Below, one piece after another: positions 1 through 6,175 of a stretch of 9,074 nucleotides of DNA. This DNA comes from VFJL01 sp037147395. GTDB taxonomy: Bacteria > Pseudomonadota > Gammaproteobacteria > Burkholderiales > Nitrosomonadaceae. Position 1 is the first letter of the stretch. Each line of letters begins with the position of its first letter. Location of the stretch: the NCBI GenBank assembly GCA_037147395.1, contig JBAWVG010000053.1:1-9074 (forward strand), written 5' to 3'. Both the position numbers and the translations under genes were made by a program. The notes under the pieces were generated by a model. That model was not told where the DNA came from. It did no database searches and worked only from the letters and a program-made list of their open reading frames with translations.

Positions 1-66
1 TCTAGAGGCCTAGGACATCACCCTTTCACGGTGAGTACGCGGGTTCGAATCCCGCTGGGGACGCCA
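1..66 (+). tRNA. tRNA-Glu (anticodon TTC), 5' end outside the window
   Basis: This is the 3' part of a glutamate tRNA. The anticodon stem is 18-22 paired with 30-34, and the 7-base loop carries TTC at 25-27. The T-arm is around GGTTCGAAT, the 3' acceptor strand GGGGAC ends at 62, G63 is the discriminator and an encoded CCA is at 64-66. The 5' acceptor strand and the start of the D-arm fall before base 1. The sequence closely resembles enterobacterial tRNA-Glu. An encoded CCA fits a gammaproteobacterium. Confidence 0.95.
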
Positions 67-67
67 T

Positions 68-83
68 TGCCTGATTCCAGGCA
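68..83 (+). other. Hairpin just after tRNA-Glu, possible processing or termination element
   Basis: TGCCTG at 68-73 and CAGGCA at 78-83 form a perfect 6-bp stem with an ATTC loop, two bases after the tRNA CCA. No T-tract follows, so it is not a typical intrinsic terminator. It may help 3' processing of the tRNA transcript. The role is inferred. Confidence 0.4.
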
Positions 84-148
84 GCTCCGAAACACCCTTC
101 TAAGCCTCATGTATAAACGGTTTAAGACATATAACCGAGAGGGCACCC

Positions 149-766
149 TTAAAATGTCGAATTCTCCCTCTCTCTCTGAATCAGCTCGATAAAGATCGCC
201 CTCCGTCGGCGTAACTTTTCTAATTCATCCTCATAGTCCTTCGCATGTAACCGATGTATGAATAGACAGGTACTCTTTGGAAAGTTGCTGCAGTAGCTCA
301 CAAAGTCGACCCAATCGACCCCGCTCACTTCGAGATGGTTCATCAGTTGCCAGTGATACTTACGGTCGTAACGCTTGCTCGTCAGTGTGGCCCAGTGCTG
401 TTTCTCTCCGACAGACTTGATCTCGATACATCCCTCTGACCCGACCAGACCATCTGGACTGGTGCCATGGGTACCACAATCGAACCATCCACCATTCGTA
501 ACAGTCGCGGAGATGATATTGGAGTACATCTCCCGTGCAATAGGCTCCTCTCTGTGACCGCGTTCCATATGAATTGAACGGTATCCATCCGGTGCTCTGC
601 TGCCGGTCAAGATCTCATCTACTAGGGTCTGTGCATACCTGATCGCAGGTCTTCCAAAATCCTTTCCCTCATGGGCCATGTATATCGAAGCACCGCTCCC
701 ACCAGGCTTCCCCAACTTATGACTCCACCAGTCCTCTGTATTCTGATCCACATCAATCCAGATCAT
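149..766 (-). CDS. YqaJ-like viral recombinase / lambda-exonuclease family nuclease
   Basis: The 205-residue product looks like a YqaJ/lambda Exo-type PD-(D/E)XK exonuclease. Such enzymes resect double-stranded ends for phage single-strand annealing recombination. Family signatures appear in order: GHREEP at residues 70-75, SPDGLVG at 103-109 with Asp105, the E-x-K core in CIEIKS with Glu115 and Lys117, and the helix around HWQLMNHLEVSG with Gln140. The length of about 200 residues is normal for this group. The ATG is at 766 with a GGGG a few bases upstream as a weak ribosome site. It diverges from the glycosylase gene. No annealing protein (RecT, Bet, Erf) or other phage gene is visible beside it, so it is probably a lone prophage remnant or a domesticated nuclease near tRNA-Glu. 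The family call is firm; present activity is not shown. Confidence 0.85.
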   Translation of the reverse strand: MIWIDVDQNTEDWWSHKLGKPGGSGASIYMAHEGKDFGRPAIRYAQTLVDEILTGSRAPDGYRSIHMERGHREEPIAREMYSNIISATVTNGGWFDCGTHGTSPDGLVGSEGCIEIKSVGEKQHWATLTSKRYDRKYHWQLMNHLEVSGVDWVDFVSYCSNFPKSTCLFIHRLHAKDYEDELEKLRRRRAIFIELIQRERENSTF

Positions 767-788
767 AATGACCCCGCATCATTGAGAT

Positions 789-895
789 GATCCTGATCCG
801 ATTGTAAGATCCGTATCGGAAGAACCACTACACTCGGATTCACATTGCGACCAGAGATCAGCGATGAGGAGTGATCTCCTCTGAGTGTGATGTGG
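789..895. promoter_or_regulatory. Divergent intergenic region with nested inverted repeats
   Basis: The spacer between the exonuclease (start 766, minus) and the glycosylase (start 970, plus) carries two nested inverted repeats. The inner pair is GAGATCA at 854-860 and TGATCTC at 872-878, a perfect 7 bp. The outer pair is CCAC-T-ACACTC at 825-835 and GAGTGT-GAT-GTGG at 883-895, ten paired bases with small bulges. GATCC also occurs three times, at 789, 795 and 808. This could be an operator serving both promoters or a transcript hairpin. I could not assign clear -35/-10 boxes. Confidence 0.45.
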
Positions 896-969
896 TTTAA
901 ATTTGGTGGCTCTTTTATCATTTGACTCCGGTAATATTAGGTCACAACAAACTCAGTAAAATTTAAATA

Positions 970-1650
970 ATGAAAATGCTCACACGACCAACAGCCCGTC
1001 ATTCGATACAGACCGAGTTTTCCACAGAGTGCCGTCGGTGTGAGCGTTTAGCCCTGTTCCTAGATGACGTGAAGTCTCGTCATCCGGACTATCATGCACT
1101 CCCGGTCCCATCCTTCGGTGCGACTGATGCAACCCTCCTCATCATCGGACTCGCCCCGGGAATGCACGGAGCAAACCGAACGGGGCGACCCTTCACAGGA
1201 GACTATGCAGGGCTCCTTCTGTACCAGACTCTGCATAAATTCGGGCTGGCAAGCAGTGACGAATCAATCTCATCCGGGGATGGATTACAGTTACTGGGGT
1301 GCAGAATCACCAACGCGGTCAAGTGCCTGCCACCTGCGAATAAACCTGACCCTTCAGAGATCCGTCAGTGTAATGGCTATCTCGCGACCGAGATTGTCGA
1401 CTTTGTATCTCTCGGGGGCAAGGGATTACTCGCTCTGGGTAGGGTCGCTCATCAGGCAGGATTGATGGCATTGGGACTCAAGGAACGTGATTATCCATTC
1501 TCTCATGGAGCCTTCCATGCACTGCCCAATGGACTGACACTCTATGACAGCTACCACTGCAGCCGCTACAATACACAGACCAAACGCCTGACCACAGAAA
1601 TGTTTGAGGGGGTATTCAGCAGAATTTGTGCGGACCTAGCAATCAACTAA
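970..1650 (+). CDS. Uracil-DNA glycosylase, family 5 (UdgB-like)
   Basis: The 226-residue product removes uracil, and in related enzymes other deaminated bases, from DNA as the first step of base excision repair. Motif 1 is GLAPGMHGANRTGRPFTGD at 60-78, typical of family 5; the Ala-Pro replaces the acidic residue found in family 4. Motif 2 is HCSRYNTQT at 196-204. Four cysteines in the family 4/5 spacing, Cys21 and Cys24 (ECRRCERL), Cys119 (NAVKCLPP) and Cys135, should bind a 4Fe-4S cluster. The ATG at 970 has no clear Shine-Dalgarno; a second ATG lies at 976. It heads a same-strand run into the tautomerase (14-bp gap) and uvrC, so it may be co-transcribed with them, which would place two repair enzymes together. 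Confidence in the family is high. Confidence 0.9.
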   Translation: MKMLTRPTARHSIQTEFSTECRRCERLALFLDDVKSRHPDYHALPVPSFGATDATLLIIGLAPGMHGANRTGRPFTGDYAGLLLYQTLHKFGLASSDESISSGDGLQLLGCRITNAVKCLPPANKPDPSEIRQCNGYLATEIVDFVSLGGKGLLALGRVAHQAGLMALGLKERDYPFSHGAFHALPNGLTLYDSYHCSRYNTQTKRLTTEMFEGVFSRICADLAIN

Positions 1651-1664
1651 AGAATGGAGAAATG

Positions 1665-1850
1665 ATGCCCTACGTGAATATTCGGATTGCAGGAACCTTG
1701 AGCCGCGAACAAAAGAAAAAGATTGCAGAAGAGATCACAGATACGCTCGAGAGGATCGCACACAAGCCAAAATCTTATACCTATATCGCGTTCGATGAGC
1801 TCCCCAATGAGAACTGGGCGATCGCGGGTGAGTTATTAGGTGAGGAGTAG
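1665..1850 (+). CDS. 4-oxalocrotonate tautomerase family protein
   Basis: This small enzyme of 61 codons belongs to the tautomerase superfamily, which uses the N-terminal proline exposed after Met removal as general base. I chose the ATG at 1665 because Pro follows at once (MPYVNIRIAG) and GGAGA at 1656-1660 is 4 bases upstream. The ATG at 1662 would put an extra Met before Pro and sits too close to the ribosome site. Longer upstream starts overlap the glycosylase gene. The REQKKKIAEEIT helix and the C-terminal ENWAIAGELL segment match the family. The real substrate is unknown, as with many stand-alone members. It lies 14 bases after the glycosylase stop and 6 bases before uvrC, so it is almost surely in the same transcript. 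A link to repair is not implied. Confidence 0.88.
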   Translation: MPYVNIRIAGTLSREQKKKIAEEITDTLERIAHKPKSYTYIAFDELPNENWAIAGELLGEE

Positions 1851-1856
1851 TATTCT

Positions 1857-3674
1857 TTGCCGGTAGTGCCCATCTTTGACGGAAAGTCCTTTTCATCAAA
1901 ACTCCCGCCCCAGCCGGGGGTCTATCGGATGATGAATGCAGCGGGTCAGGTGATCTATGTTGGCAAGGCGATCGATCTCAAGAAACGCGTCTCATCCTAC
2001 TTCCAAAAATCTGGTCTAGCCCCACGAACACAGTTGATGGTCTCTCACATCACTGCGATCGAGACCACCGTCACGCGTTCCGAGGCCGAGGCACTACTCC
2101 TTGAAAATAATCTGATCAAGGCCCTATCCCCCAAGTACAACATACTCTTCAGAGATGATAAATCGTACCCGTATGTTCTCCTGACAGAGCATCAGTACCC
2201 AAGACTTGGTTTTTACCGGGGTTCATTAGATAAGAAGAACCACTATTTCGGACCCTTCCCCAATGCGGGGATGGTCAGAGAGAGTATCCATCTCCTGCAG
2301 AAGGTATTCCGCATCCGCACCTGTGAGGATAGTGTCTTTAGCAACCGTACCCGGCCCTGCCTTTTGTACCAGATTAAGCGGTGTAGCGGTCCGTGCGTAG
2401 AGCTGATCGATGAACAAGTCTACCGAGAGGATGTGAGGAATGCAGAGCTCTTCTTGCAGGGTAAGCAGACCGAAGTCCTTGAGGGTATCGCTCTCAAGAT
2501 GAGACACTCTGCCGACAGTCTGGACTATGAGCAGGCGGCACTATTCCGTGATCAGATTCAGTCGTTGCGTAAGATCCGAGAGAAGCAGTTTGTTGATAGC
2601 GGTAGGGCGCTTGATGCGGATATCATTGCCTGCGCTGTTCAGGAGGGGGGAGGGAGGATCTGCGTCAATCTCGCGATGGTGAGGGGAGGGCGTCACCTCG
2701 GGGACAAGAGCTTATTCCCACAGAATGCGGAGGGGTATGATCCGGTCACAGCTGTTGAGGCCTTCCTTGCGCAGCATTATCTCAATAGAAGTGTTCCACA
2801 GCTCATCATCGTTGGTGAGAAGGTCCACCGTGAAGCACTGCAATTACTACTGACCGAGCAGTGTGGGCATAAGGTCACAATTATCATCAACCCTATTAAA
2901 GACCGCAAGGTCTGGCTTGAGATGGCGGCAGAGAATGCACGTCTCGCTTTAAAGCAGATGCTGGAACGACAGGTCAGTCAGGAGGACCGACTCAGATCCC
3001 TTCAAGAGGCACTCGATATGCCGGGACTCGCCCGGATCGAGTGCTTTGATATCAGTCATACTCAGGGTGAATCGACCGTGGCCTCTTGCGTGGTCTACGA
3101 CAACTTTGCGATGCGGAATGCAGAGTATCGCCGATACAATATCACGGGCATCACCCCGGGGGATGACTATGCGGCTATGAGGGATGCACTTTCAAGGAGA
3201 TATCATAAGGTTGCTGAGGGGGAGGGCAGGCTGCCCGATCTGATCTTGATCGATGGCGGTAAGGGTCAGGTCAGCATCGCCCAGGAGACGCTAATAGAGC
3301 TCGGTCTGAATGGTGCTAACATCCTGGGTGTTGCGAAGGGTGAGGAGCGTAAGCCCGGACTGGAGCAATTGATCTTTCCCGGTATGAAAAAGCCGCTACA
3401 ATTACCTAAGGATCATCCGGGTCTGCATCTGATCCAACAAGTTCGAGATGAAGCGCACCGTTTTGCAATCCAGGGTCATCGAGCCCGGCGTGGCAAGACC
3501 CGCACCAGCTCAAGCCTTGAGCAGATTCAGGGTATCGGTGCGAAGCGTCGGCAGAGTCTGCTATCGCGTTTTGGTGGACTAAAGAGTGTTCTGACTGCGA
3601 GTATTGAAGAGTTACAACAGACAGAAGGGATTAGCCGTGCTCTGGCAGAAAAAATTTATAAGGAATTGCATTGA
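1857..3674 (+). CDS. uvrC: Excinuclease ABC subunit C
   Basis: UvrC makes both incisions around a lesion in nucleotide excision repair after UvrA/UvrB loading. At 605 residues it is close to the E. coli protein. Domains in order: GIY-YIG nuclease (GVY at 21-23, YVG at 34-36, Arg44, Glu83-Asn84); Cys156, Cys168, Cys176 and Cys180 in the spacing of the UvrC iron-sulfur site; the UvrB-binding UVR segment at about 203-240; the RNase H-like 5' nuclease with Asp398 (FDISH), Asp466 (LIDGGKGQ) and His538; and C-terminal helix-hairpin-helix repeats from about 555. The start is TTG at 1857, with GAGGAG at 1842-1847 nine bases upstream inside the end of the tautomerase gene, suggesting translational coupling. 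All key residues are present and the frame is intact. pgsA follows 57 bp downstream. Confidence 0.98.
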   Translation: MPVVPIFDGKSFSSKLPPQPGVYRMMNAAGQVIYVGKAIDLKKRVSSYFQKSGLAPRTQLMVSHITAIETTVTRSEAEALLLENNLIKALSPKYNILFRDDKSYPYVLLTEHQYPRLGFYRGSLDKKNHYFGPFPNAGMVRESIHLLQKVFRIRTCEDSVFSNRTRPCLLYQIKRCSGPCVELIDEQVYREDVRNAELFLQGKQTEVLEGIALKMRHSADSLDYEQAALFRDQIQSLRKIREKQFVDSGRALDADIIACAVQEGGGRICVNLAMVRGGRHLGDKSLFPQNAEGYDPVTAVEAFLAQHYLNRSVPQLIIVGEKVHREALQLLLTEQCGHKVTIIINPIKDRKVWLEMAAENARLALKQMLERQVSQEDRLRSLQEALDMPGLARIECFDISHTQGESTVASCVVYDNFAMRNAEYRRYNITGITPGDDYAAMRDALSRRYHKVAEGEGRLPDLILIDGGKGQVSIAQETLIELGLNGANILGVAKGEERKPGLEQLIFPGMKKPLQLPKDHPGLHLIQQVRDEAHRFAIQGHRARRGKTRTSSSLEQIQGIGAKRRQSLLSRFGGLKSVLTASIEELQQTEGISRALAEKIYKELH

Positions 3675-3731
3675 CTCTTGTTCTATCGGTCGAACTTCTG
3701 AACTGTATTTCAGCGGAATACCCTCCCTCTA

Positions 3732-4301
3732 ATGCCTTTTAATCTACCCAATATTCTGACTTGGTTGAGAATTGTTGCGATCCCATTATTTGTTGGGATC
3801 TTCTACTTCCCACCGTCATGGCTATCACACTCTGACCAGAACCTGATCGCCGCTGCCATTTTTGCAGGTGCGGCCATCACAGATTGGCTGGATGGTTATC
3901 TTGCCAGGATACTAAACCAGACCTCGGCCTTTGGTGCATTCCTCGACCCGGTTGCGGACAAGTTGATGGTGGCAGCGGCACTGGTGGTTCTGGTGCAACT
4001 GGAACGTCTTGATGCACTGGTCGCCTTTATCATTATCGGTCGTGAGATCACGATCTCAGCGTTACGCGAGTGGATGGCACAGATCGGTAAGAGCAAGAGT
4101 GTAGGGGTCTCATTCATGGGTAAAATAAAAACGGCCTCACAAATGATCGCAATCCCGTTACTCCTTTATCACGACCCAGCCGGTGACCTCAACCCACAAG
4201 AGGTGGGGACATGGCTCATCTATCTTGCTGCGGTATTGACGTTATGGTCCATGGCCTATTACCTGAAGGTCGCAATTCCGCAGGCATTAAAGCACGGCTA
4301 A
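3732..4301 (+). CDS. pgsA: CDP-diacylglycerol--glycerol-3-phosphate 3-phosphatidyltransferase
   Basis: PgsA is an inner-membrane enzyme that forms phosphatidylglycerol phosphate from CDP-diacylglycerol and glycerol-3-phosphate, the committed step to phosphatidylglycerol and cardiolipin. The 189-residue product carries the full CDP-alcohol phosphotransferase signature: Asp51, Asp54-Gly55, Ala58-Arg59, Gly68, Asp72 and Asp76 (DWLDGYLAR...GAFLDPVADK). Several hydrophobic segments (about 10-26, 37-50, 78-90, 95-108 and 155-182) fit a polytopic membrane protein. The N-terminus MPFNLPNILTWLRI matches the family start, although only a weak GGA stands upstream. It follows uvrC by 57 bp and precedes the tRNA-Gly/tRNA-Cys unit, as in enterobacteria. 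Confidence 0.97.
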   Translation: MPFNLPNILTWLRIVAIPLFVGIFYFPPSWLSHSDQNLIAAAIFAGAAITDWLDGYLARILNQTSAFGAFLDPVADKLMVAAALVVLVQLERLDALVAFIIIGREITISALREWMAQIGKSKSVGVSFMGKIKTASQMIAIPLLLYHDPAGDLNPQEVGTWLIYLAAVLTLWSMAYYLKVAIPQALKHG

Positions 4302-4336
4302 GAGTATTTGAAGAAGGCGTTGCTGTGTGCCTTTCC

Positions 4337-4364
4337 TTGACAAAAACGGCAGCATCTCTATAAT
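4337..4364 (+). promoter_or_regulatory. Consensus sigma-70 promoter for the tRNA-Gly/tRNA-Cys unit
   Basis: A perfect TTGACA at 4337-4342 and a perfect TATAAT at 4359-4364 are separated by 16 bp, 49 bp before the tRNA-Gly 5' end. Transcription should begin near 4371, leaving a 5' leader of roughly 43 bases for RNase P to remove. Such a strong promoter is typical of stable RNA genes. It lets the tRNAs be made independently of the uvrC-pgsA transcript. Confidence 0.85.
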
Positions 4365-4413
4365 CCTTGCTTTGTTTTCGAGGTGTCTCAGGAAATACTT
4401 GAGCAACTCATTT

Positions 4414-4488
4414 GCGGGAATAGCTCAGTGGTAGAGCACAACCTTGCCAAGGTTGGGGTCGCGAGTTCGAGCCTCGTTTCCCGCTCCA
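4414..4488 (+). tRNA. tRNA-Gly (anticodon GCC)
   Basis: A complete cloverleaf of 75 bases. Acceptor strand GCGGGAA pairs with TTCCCGC, T4485 is the discriminator and CCA is encoded at 4486-4488. The anticodon GCC is at 4446-4448 between stems CAACC and GGTTG. The T-arm carries GTTCGAG. It differs from E. coli glyW by a few bases, including one fewer G in the D-loop. Its place after pgsA matches glyW. Confidence 0.97.
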
Positions 4489-4489
4489 A

Positions 4490-4557
4490 CTTTCAGGAGC
4501 AACGGATTTTTTGGCATGAGACCCCACGCACACTGTCTGCGTGCTCATCACTGAAAG
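4490..4557 (+). other. Long structured spacer between the two tRNAs
   Basis: Three nested complementary pairs are visible: CTTTCAG at 4490-4496 with CTGAAAG at 4551-4557, ATGAG at 4516-4520 with CTCAT at 4544-4548, and CACGCA at 4525-4530 with TGCGTG at 4538-4543. The inner two stack into an 11-bp stem with a 4-base bulge and a 7-base loop. A six-T run (4507-4512) lies in the large internal loop and no T-tract follows the hairpin, so it does not look like a terminator. A role in processing the tRNA precursor, or as a small RNA, is inference. Confidence 0.5.
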
Positions 4558-4624
4558 ATTAGCTTCTATTTTCAATTCTTAATATAGCATTTTACGTAGC
4601 ATACTTCCCTGGCTGAACAACAAG

Positions 4625-4698
4625 GGCGGGGTGGCAGAGTGGTCATGCAGCGGCCTGCAAAGCCGTGTACGCCGGTTCGATTCCGACCCCCGCCTCCA
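4625..4698 (+). tRNA. tRNA-Cys (anticodon GCA)
   Basis: A complete cloverleaf of 74 bases, the same length as E. coli tRNA-Cys. Acceptor strand GGCGGGG at 4625-4631 pairs with CCCCGCC at 4688-4694. T4695 is the discriminator, diagnostic for cysteine, and CCA is at 4696-4698. The anticodon GCA is at 4657-4659. The position after tRNA-Gly matches cysT. No tRNA-Leu follows, unlike the enterobacterial glyW-cysT-leuZ cluster. Confidence 0.97.
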
Positions 4699-4811
4699 TC
4701 AGTACTTTCGTAGTCTTCTACCTACTTCCCAAAACCCCATATAAGAAATGGGCTCTTGCGAAACTTTGTCCCGCCACCCTCCGCTGTTTTTTGCGTATTA
4801 CTTTTATTTTC

Positions 4812-4830
4812 GCGGGAATCGAACGGGTGC
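4812..4830 (-). other. Isolated tRNA T-arm-like sequence, possible attachment-site scar
   Basis: Read on the minus strand this is GCACCCGTTCGATTCCCGC, containing the T-loop consensus GTTCGATTCC. No acceptor stem or CCA follows; an A-rich stretch comes instead. Integrative elements often recombine within tRNA T-arms and leave short 3' tRNA copies, so it may be a residual att site at the edge of the accessory region. It shares GTTCGATTCC with the nearby tRNA-Cys but diverges around it. Chance is possible. Confidence 0.25.
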
Positions 4831-4900
4831 TATATGAGAGGTTACGTATCAATAACTTCTCTGTCCCATACTGAGGTTAATCACCAGCGGCATATTTTCG

Positions 4901-5236
4901 CTAAATCACAATCGCTTCCAATCCCTTTTTTTCAATGAGCTGTAAAAGCTTCGCTACTGCACCACTGGGGTGTTTGCCAGAATTGGGAGACTCCCATTTT
5001 TGGACGGCAGAAACACTGACATTCAAGATTGAAGCAAACACCGATTGACTAACCTTGGCTTTTTCCACGCGGATGGCAGTCACTTTTTCGGGCGTGTACT
5101 CAGGCGCTTTCTGGCACAGCAGGTTCATCTTAGTCATGTTTTGTTTGGTAATCAACGCATGGCCTTGAAGGGCTTGCGCCATCTCCAGCATTTCGCTAAG
5201 AATGCGGTTTTCTTCAAGTGTTTTTTTATTTGCCAT
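4901..5236 (-). CDS. HTH-domain antitoxin (HigA/NadS-like) of a RelE-type toxin-antitoxin pair
   Basis: A 111-residue XRE/Cro-type DNA-binding protein. The helix-turn-helix spans about 63-83 (VSQSVFASILNVSVSAVQKWE), preceded by the EYTPEKVTAIRVEKAK segment common in antitoxins that pair with HigB/RelE toxins. It should neutralise the toxin and repress the operon. The ATG at 5236 has AAGGAG seven bases upstream, inside the toxin gene, and the toxin stop lies 8-10 bases inside this gene in another frame (an 11-base overlap), so the two are translationally coupled. The toxin-first order is typical of higBA-like loci. The frame is intact although the toxin is frameshifted, so it may now serve as an orphan repressor. 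Confidence 0.85.
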   Translation of the reverse strand: MANKKTLEENRILSEMLEMAQALQGHALITKQNMTKMNLLCQKAPEYTPEKVTAIRVEKAKVSQSVFASILNVSVSAVQKWESPNSGKHPSGAVAKLLQLIEKKGLEAIVI

Positions 5237-5595
5237 GGCAAATCTCCTTTAGGATTTTGGTTGTAAGTAACTCGTCAAGCTTATAGCTGTTCACGCTTTC
5301 AAGTGCATGGGCGATGATTTTTGCGGCTTCAACTTCTTTGTCTGAAAAGTCTGTACCGGAGGCATTCTTCTCTCGCTCTGCCAAGAAGAGGATGGCATCT
5401 TGATGTTTTTTCGCGACCAGTGTGCGGGTTGATCCACTTTATTCCTTGGCCGGGTATCGGTACGCGCTTTTTGCATACGCCGCCACCCAAGTCGGCTTCA
5501 AACAATCCTTGCTCAATCTGCTGTGCGGCCTCACACAGTAGTGCATCACTCACCACATTGCGCGCCCAGCGATCAAAGGTTTTGGTTTTGAGCAC
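5226..5595 (-). pseudogene. RelE/HigB-family toxin, disrupted by a single-base frameshift
   Basis: The first 51 codons from the GTG at 5595 give the start of a RelE-type mRNA interferase-like toxin, with the hallmark EADLGGGVCKKRVPIPGQG. The frame then leaves the family and stops at 88 residues. Omitting A5441 (T in the coding strand, turning GGAATAAAG into GGAAAAAG) restores SGSTRTLVAKKHQDAILFL and runs without interruption to the family-typical tail ILKEICHGK and TAA at 5226-5228. The restored product is 122 residues, normal for the family, and overlaps the antitoxin ATG as expected. I read this as a recent one-base insertion or a sequencing error. As written, the toxin loses its C-terminal 58 percent and should be inactive. 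A short third-frame ORF here is not real. Confidence 0.85.
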
Positions 5596-5610
5596 CCTTT
5601 TTATATTCTA

Positions 5611-5639
5611 ATTCTAGTTAGTTATAGCACTATGTGCAA
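5611..5639 (-). promoter_or_regulatory. Promoter and operator-like palindrome of the toxin-antitoxin operon
   Basis: On the minus strand, TTGCAC (5639-5634) and TAGAAT (5616-5611) are spaced by 17 bp, a good sigma-70 match. Initiation near 5604 would leave only about 9 bases before the GTG at 5595. The palindrome GCAC-ATA-GTGC overlaps the -35 element, a natural place for the HTH antitoxin to bind and repress. A second TAGAAT follows directly at 5610-5605. The operator role is inferred from position and symmetry. Confidence 0.55.
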
Positions 5640-5776
5640 TAGCTGTTAAGCAAGGTGGCATGATGTTTTGTCTATGCATGTCTGCCTGACTGTAATTCGC
5701 TATACCTAGGTCTATTGACTCACCTGCGAGGAGGACGTTTCGTATCTCTATCTGTTGCTCTGTAATGAATACTCTC

Positions 5777-6056
5777 GGTTATGGCATCTTCTCAGGCCGC
5801 AGGTAAGGCGGTTACATGGGCCAAGTTGCGATTCTCTCCTGAGCGTGCTAGTTGGGTCGCTAATGAAAGATGGCACTCTCAACAGAAAGGGGAACTCGGA
5901 ACTGATGGGAGCTATATGCTGGAGATTCCATACTCGGATGACCGCGAACTACTGATGGACATCCTGCGCCATGGCTCAGAAGTGGAAGTCATTGCACCGA
6001 TAAAGCTGCGGGAGCGTGTAATGAAAGAACTCGAAAAGGTCATGAGATTCTACTGA
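5777..6056 (+). pseudogene. C-terminal fragment of a WYL-domain transcriptional regulator, frameshifted
   Basis: Codons from GGT at 5777 read GYGIFSG, then a stop (TAA at 5801) intervenes. The next frame continues as TWAKLRFSPERASWVANERW and runs to the TGA at 6054. This is the C-terminal (WCX) part of WYL regulators, which bind ligands through the WYL domain and often control defence genes. By hand alignment, the 80 residues from TW to FY match the fragment near 8300 at 62 of 80 positions. Relative to that copy, 7 extra bases lie between GIFSG and TW, which explains the frameshift. The N-terminal HTH and WYL core are absent and no homology is visible upstream of 5777. The ATG at 5781 gives a 91-residue ORF, but its first residues are out of frame with the family, so I do not consider it a real start. 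Confidence 0.8.
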
Positions 6057-6175
6057 GCAGCATCCGACTAGCAAAAACCAACAAGATTTTCTTAAACCCT
6101 AGAACCCATTTCAGACGGGATCTCGGATTAATATGCCGTTCAACTAATTTGATGTTAGGGGTTTTATGGAAAGTA

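Noticed and set aside
4500..4560. Intrinsic terminator after tRNA-Gly
   Set aside because: The T-run precedes the main hairpin instead of following it, and tRNA-Cys lies downstream with no promoter of its own that I can see.
4707..4900. Short plus-strand ORFs after tRNA-Cys
   Set aside because: One starts inside the tRNA, neither has a ribosome site or recognisable similarity, and they overlap the antitoxin gene end.
5291..5476. Short minus-strand ORF inside the toxin locus
   Set aside because: It is the third frame; the other two frames carry the two halves of the toxin homology.
5729..5760. Strong AGGAGG ribosome site upstream of the first WYL fragment
   Set aside because: No ATG, GTG or TTG lies at a usable distance in the right frame; the nearest TTG is about 20 bases away and reads a non-family frame.
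5781..6056. The 91-residue ORF beginning MASSQAAGK as a genuine small WYL-derived protein
   Set aside because: The first residues are a frame-shifted reading of the conserved GYGIFSG segment, and no ribosome site precedes the ATG, so it is the tail of a broken gene.
6120..6175. Integron attC-like pattern (GTTAGGGG and TTCAAC motifs) between the WYL fragment and Fic
   Set aside because: The motif fails the GTTRRRY consensus, the spacing between the simple sites is wrong, and no matching partner arm lies within an attC-like distance.
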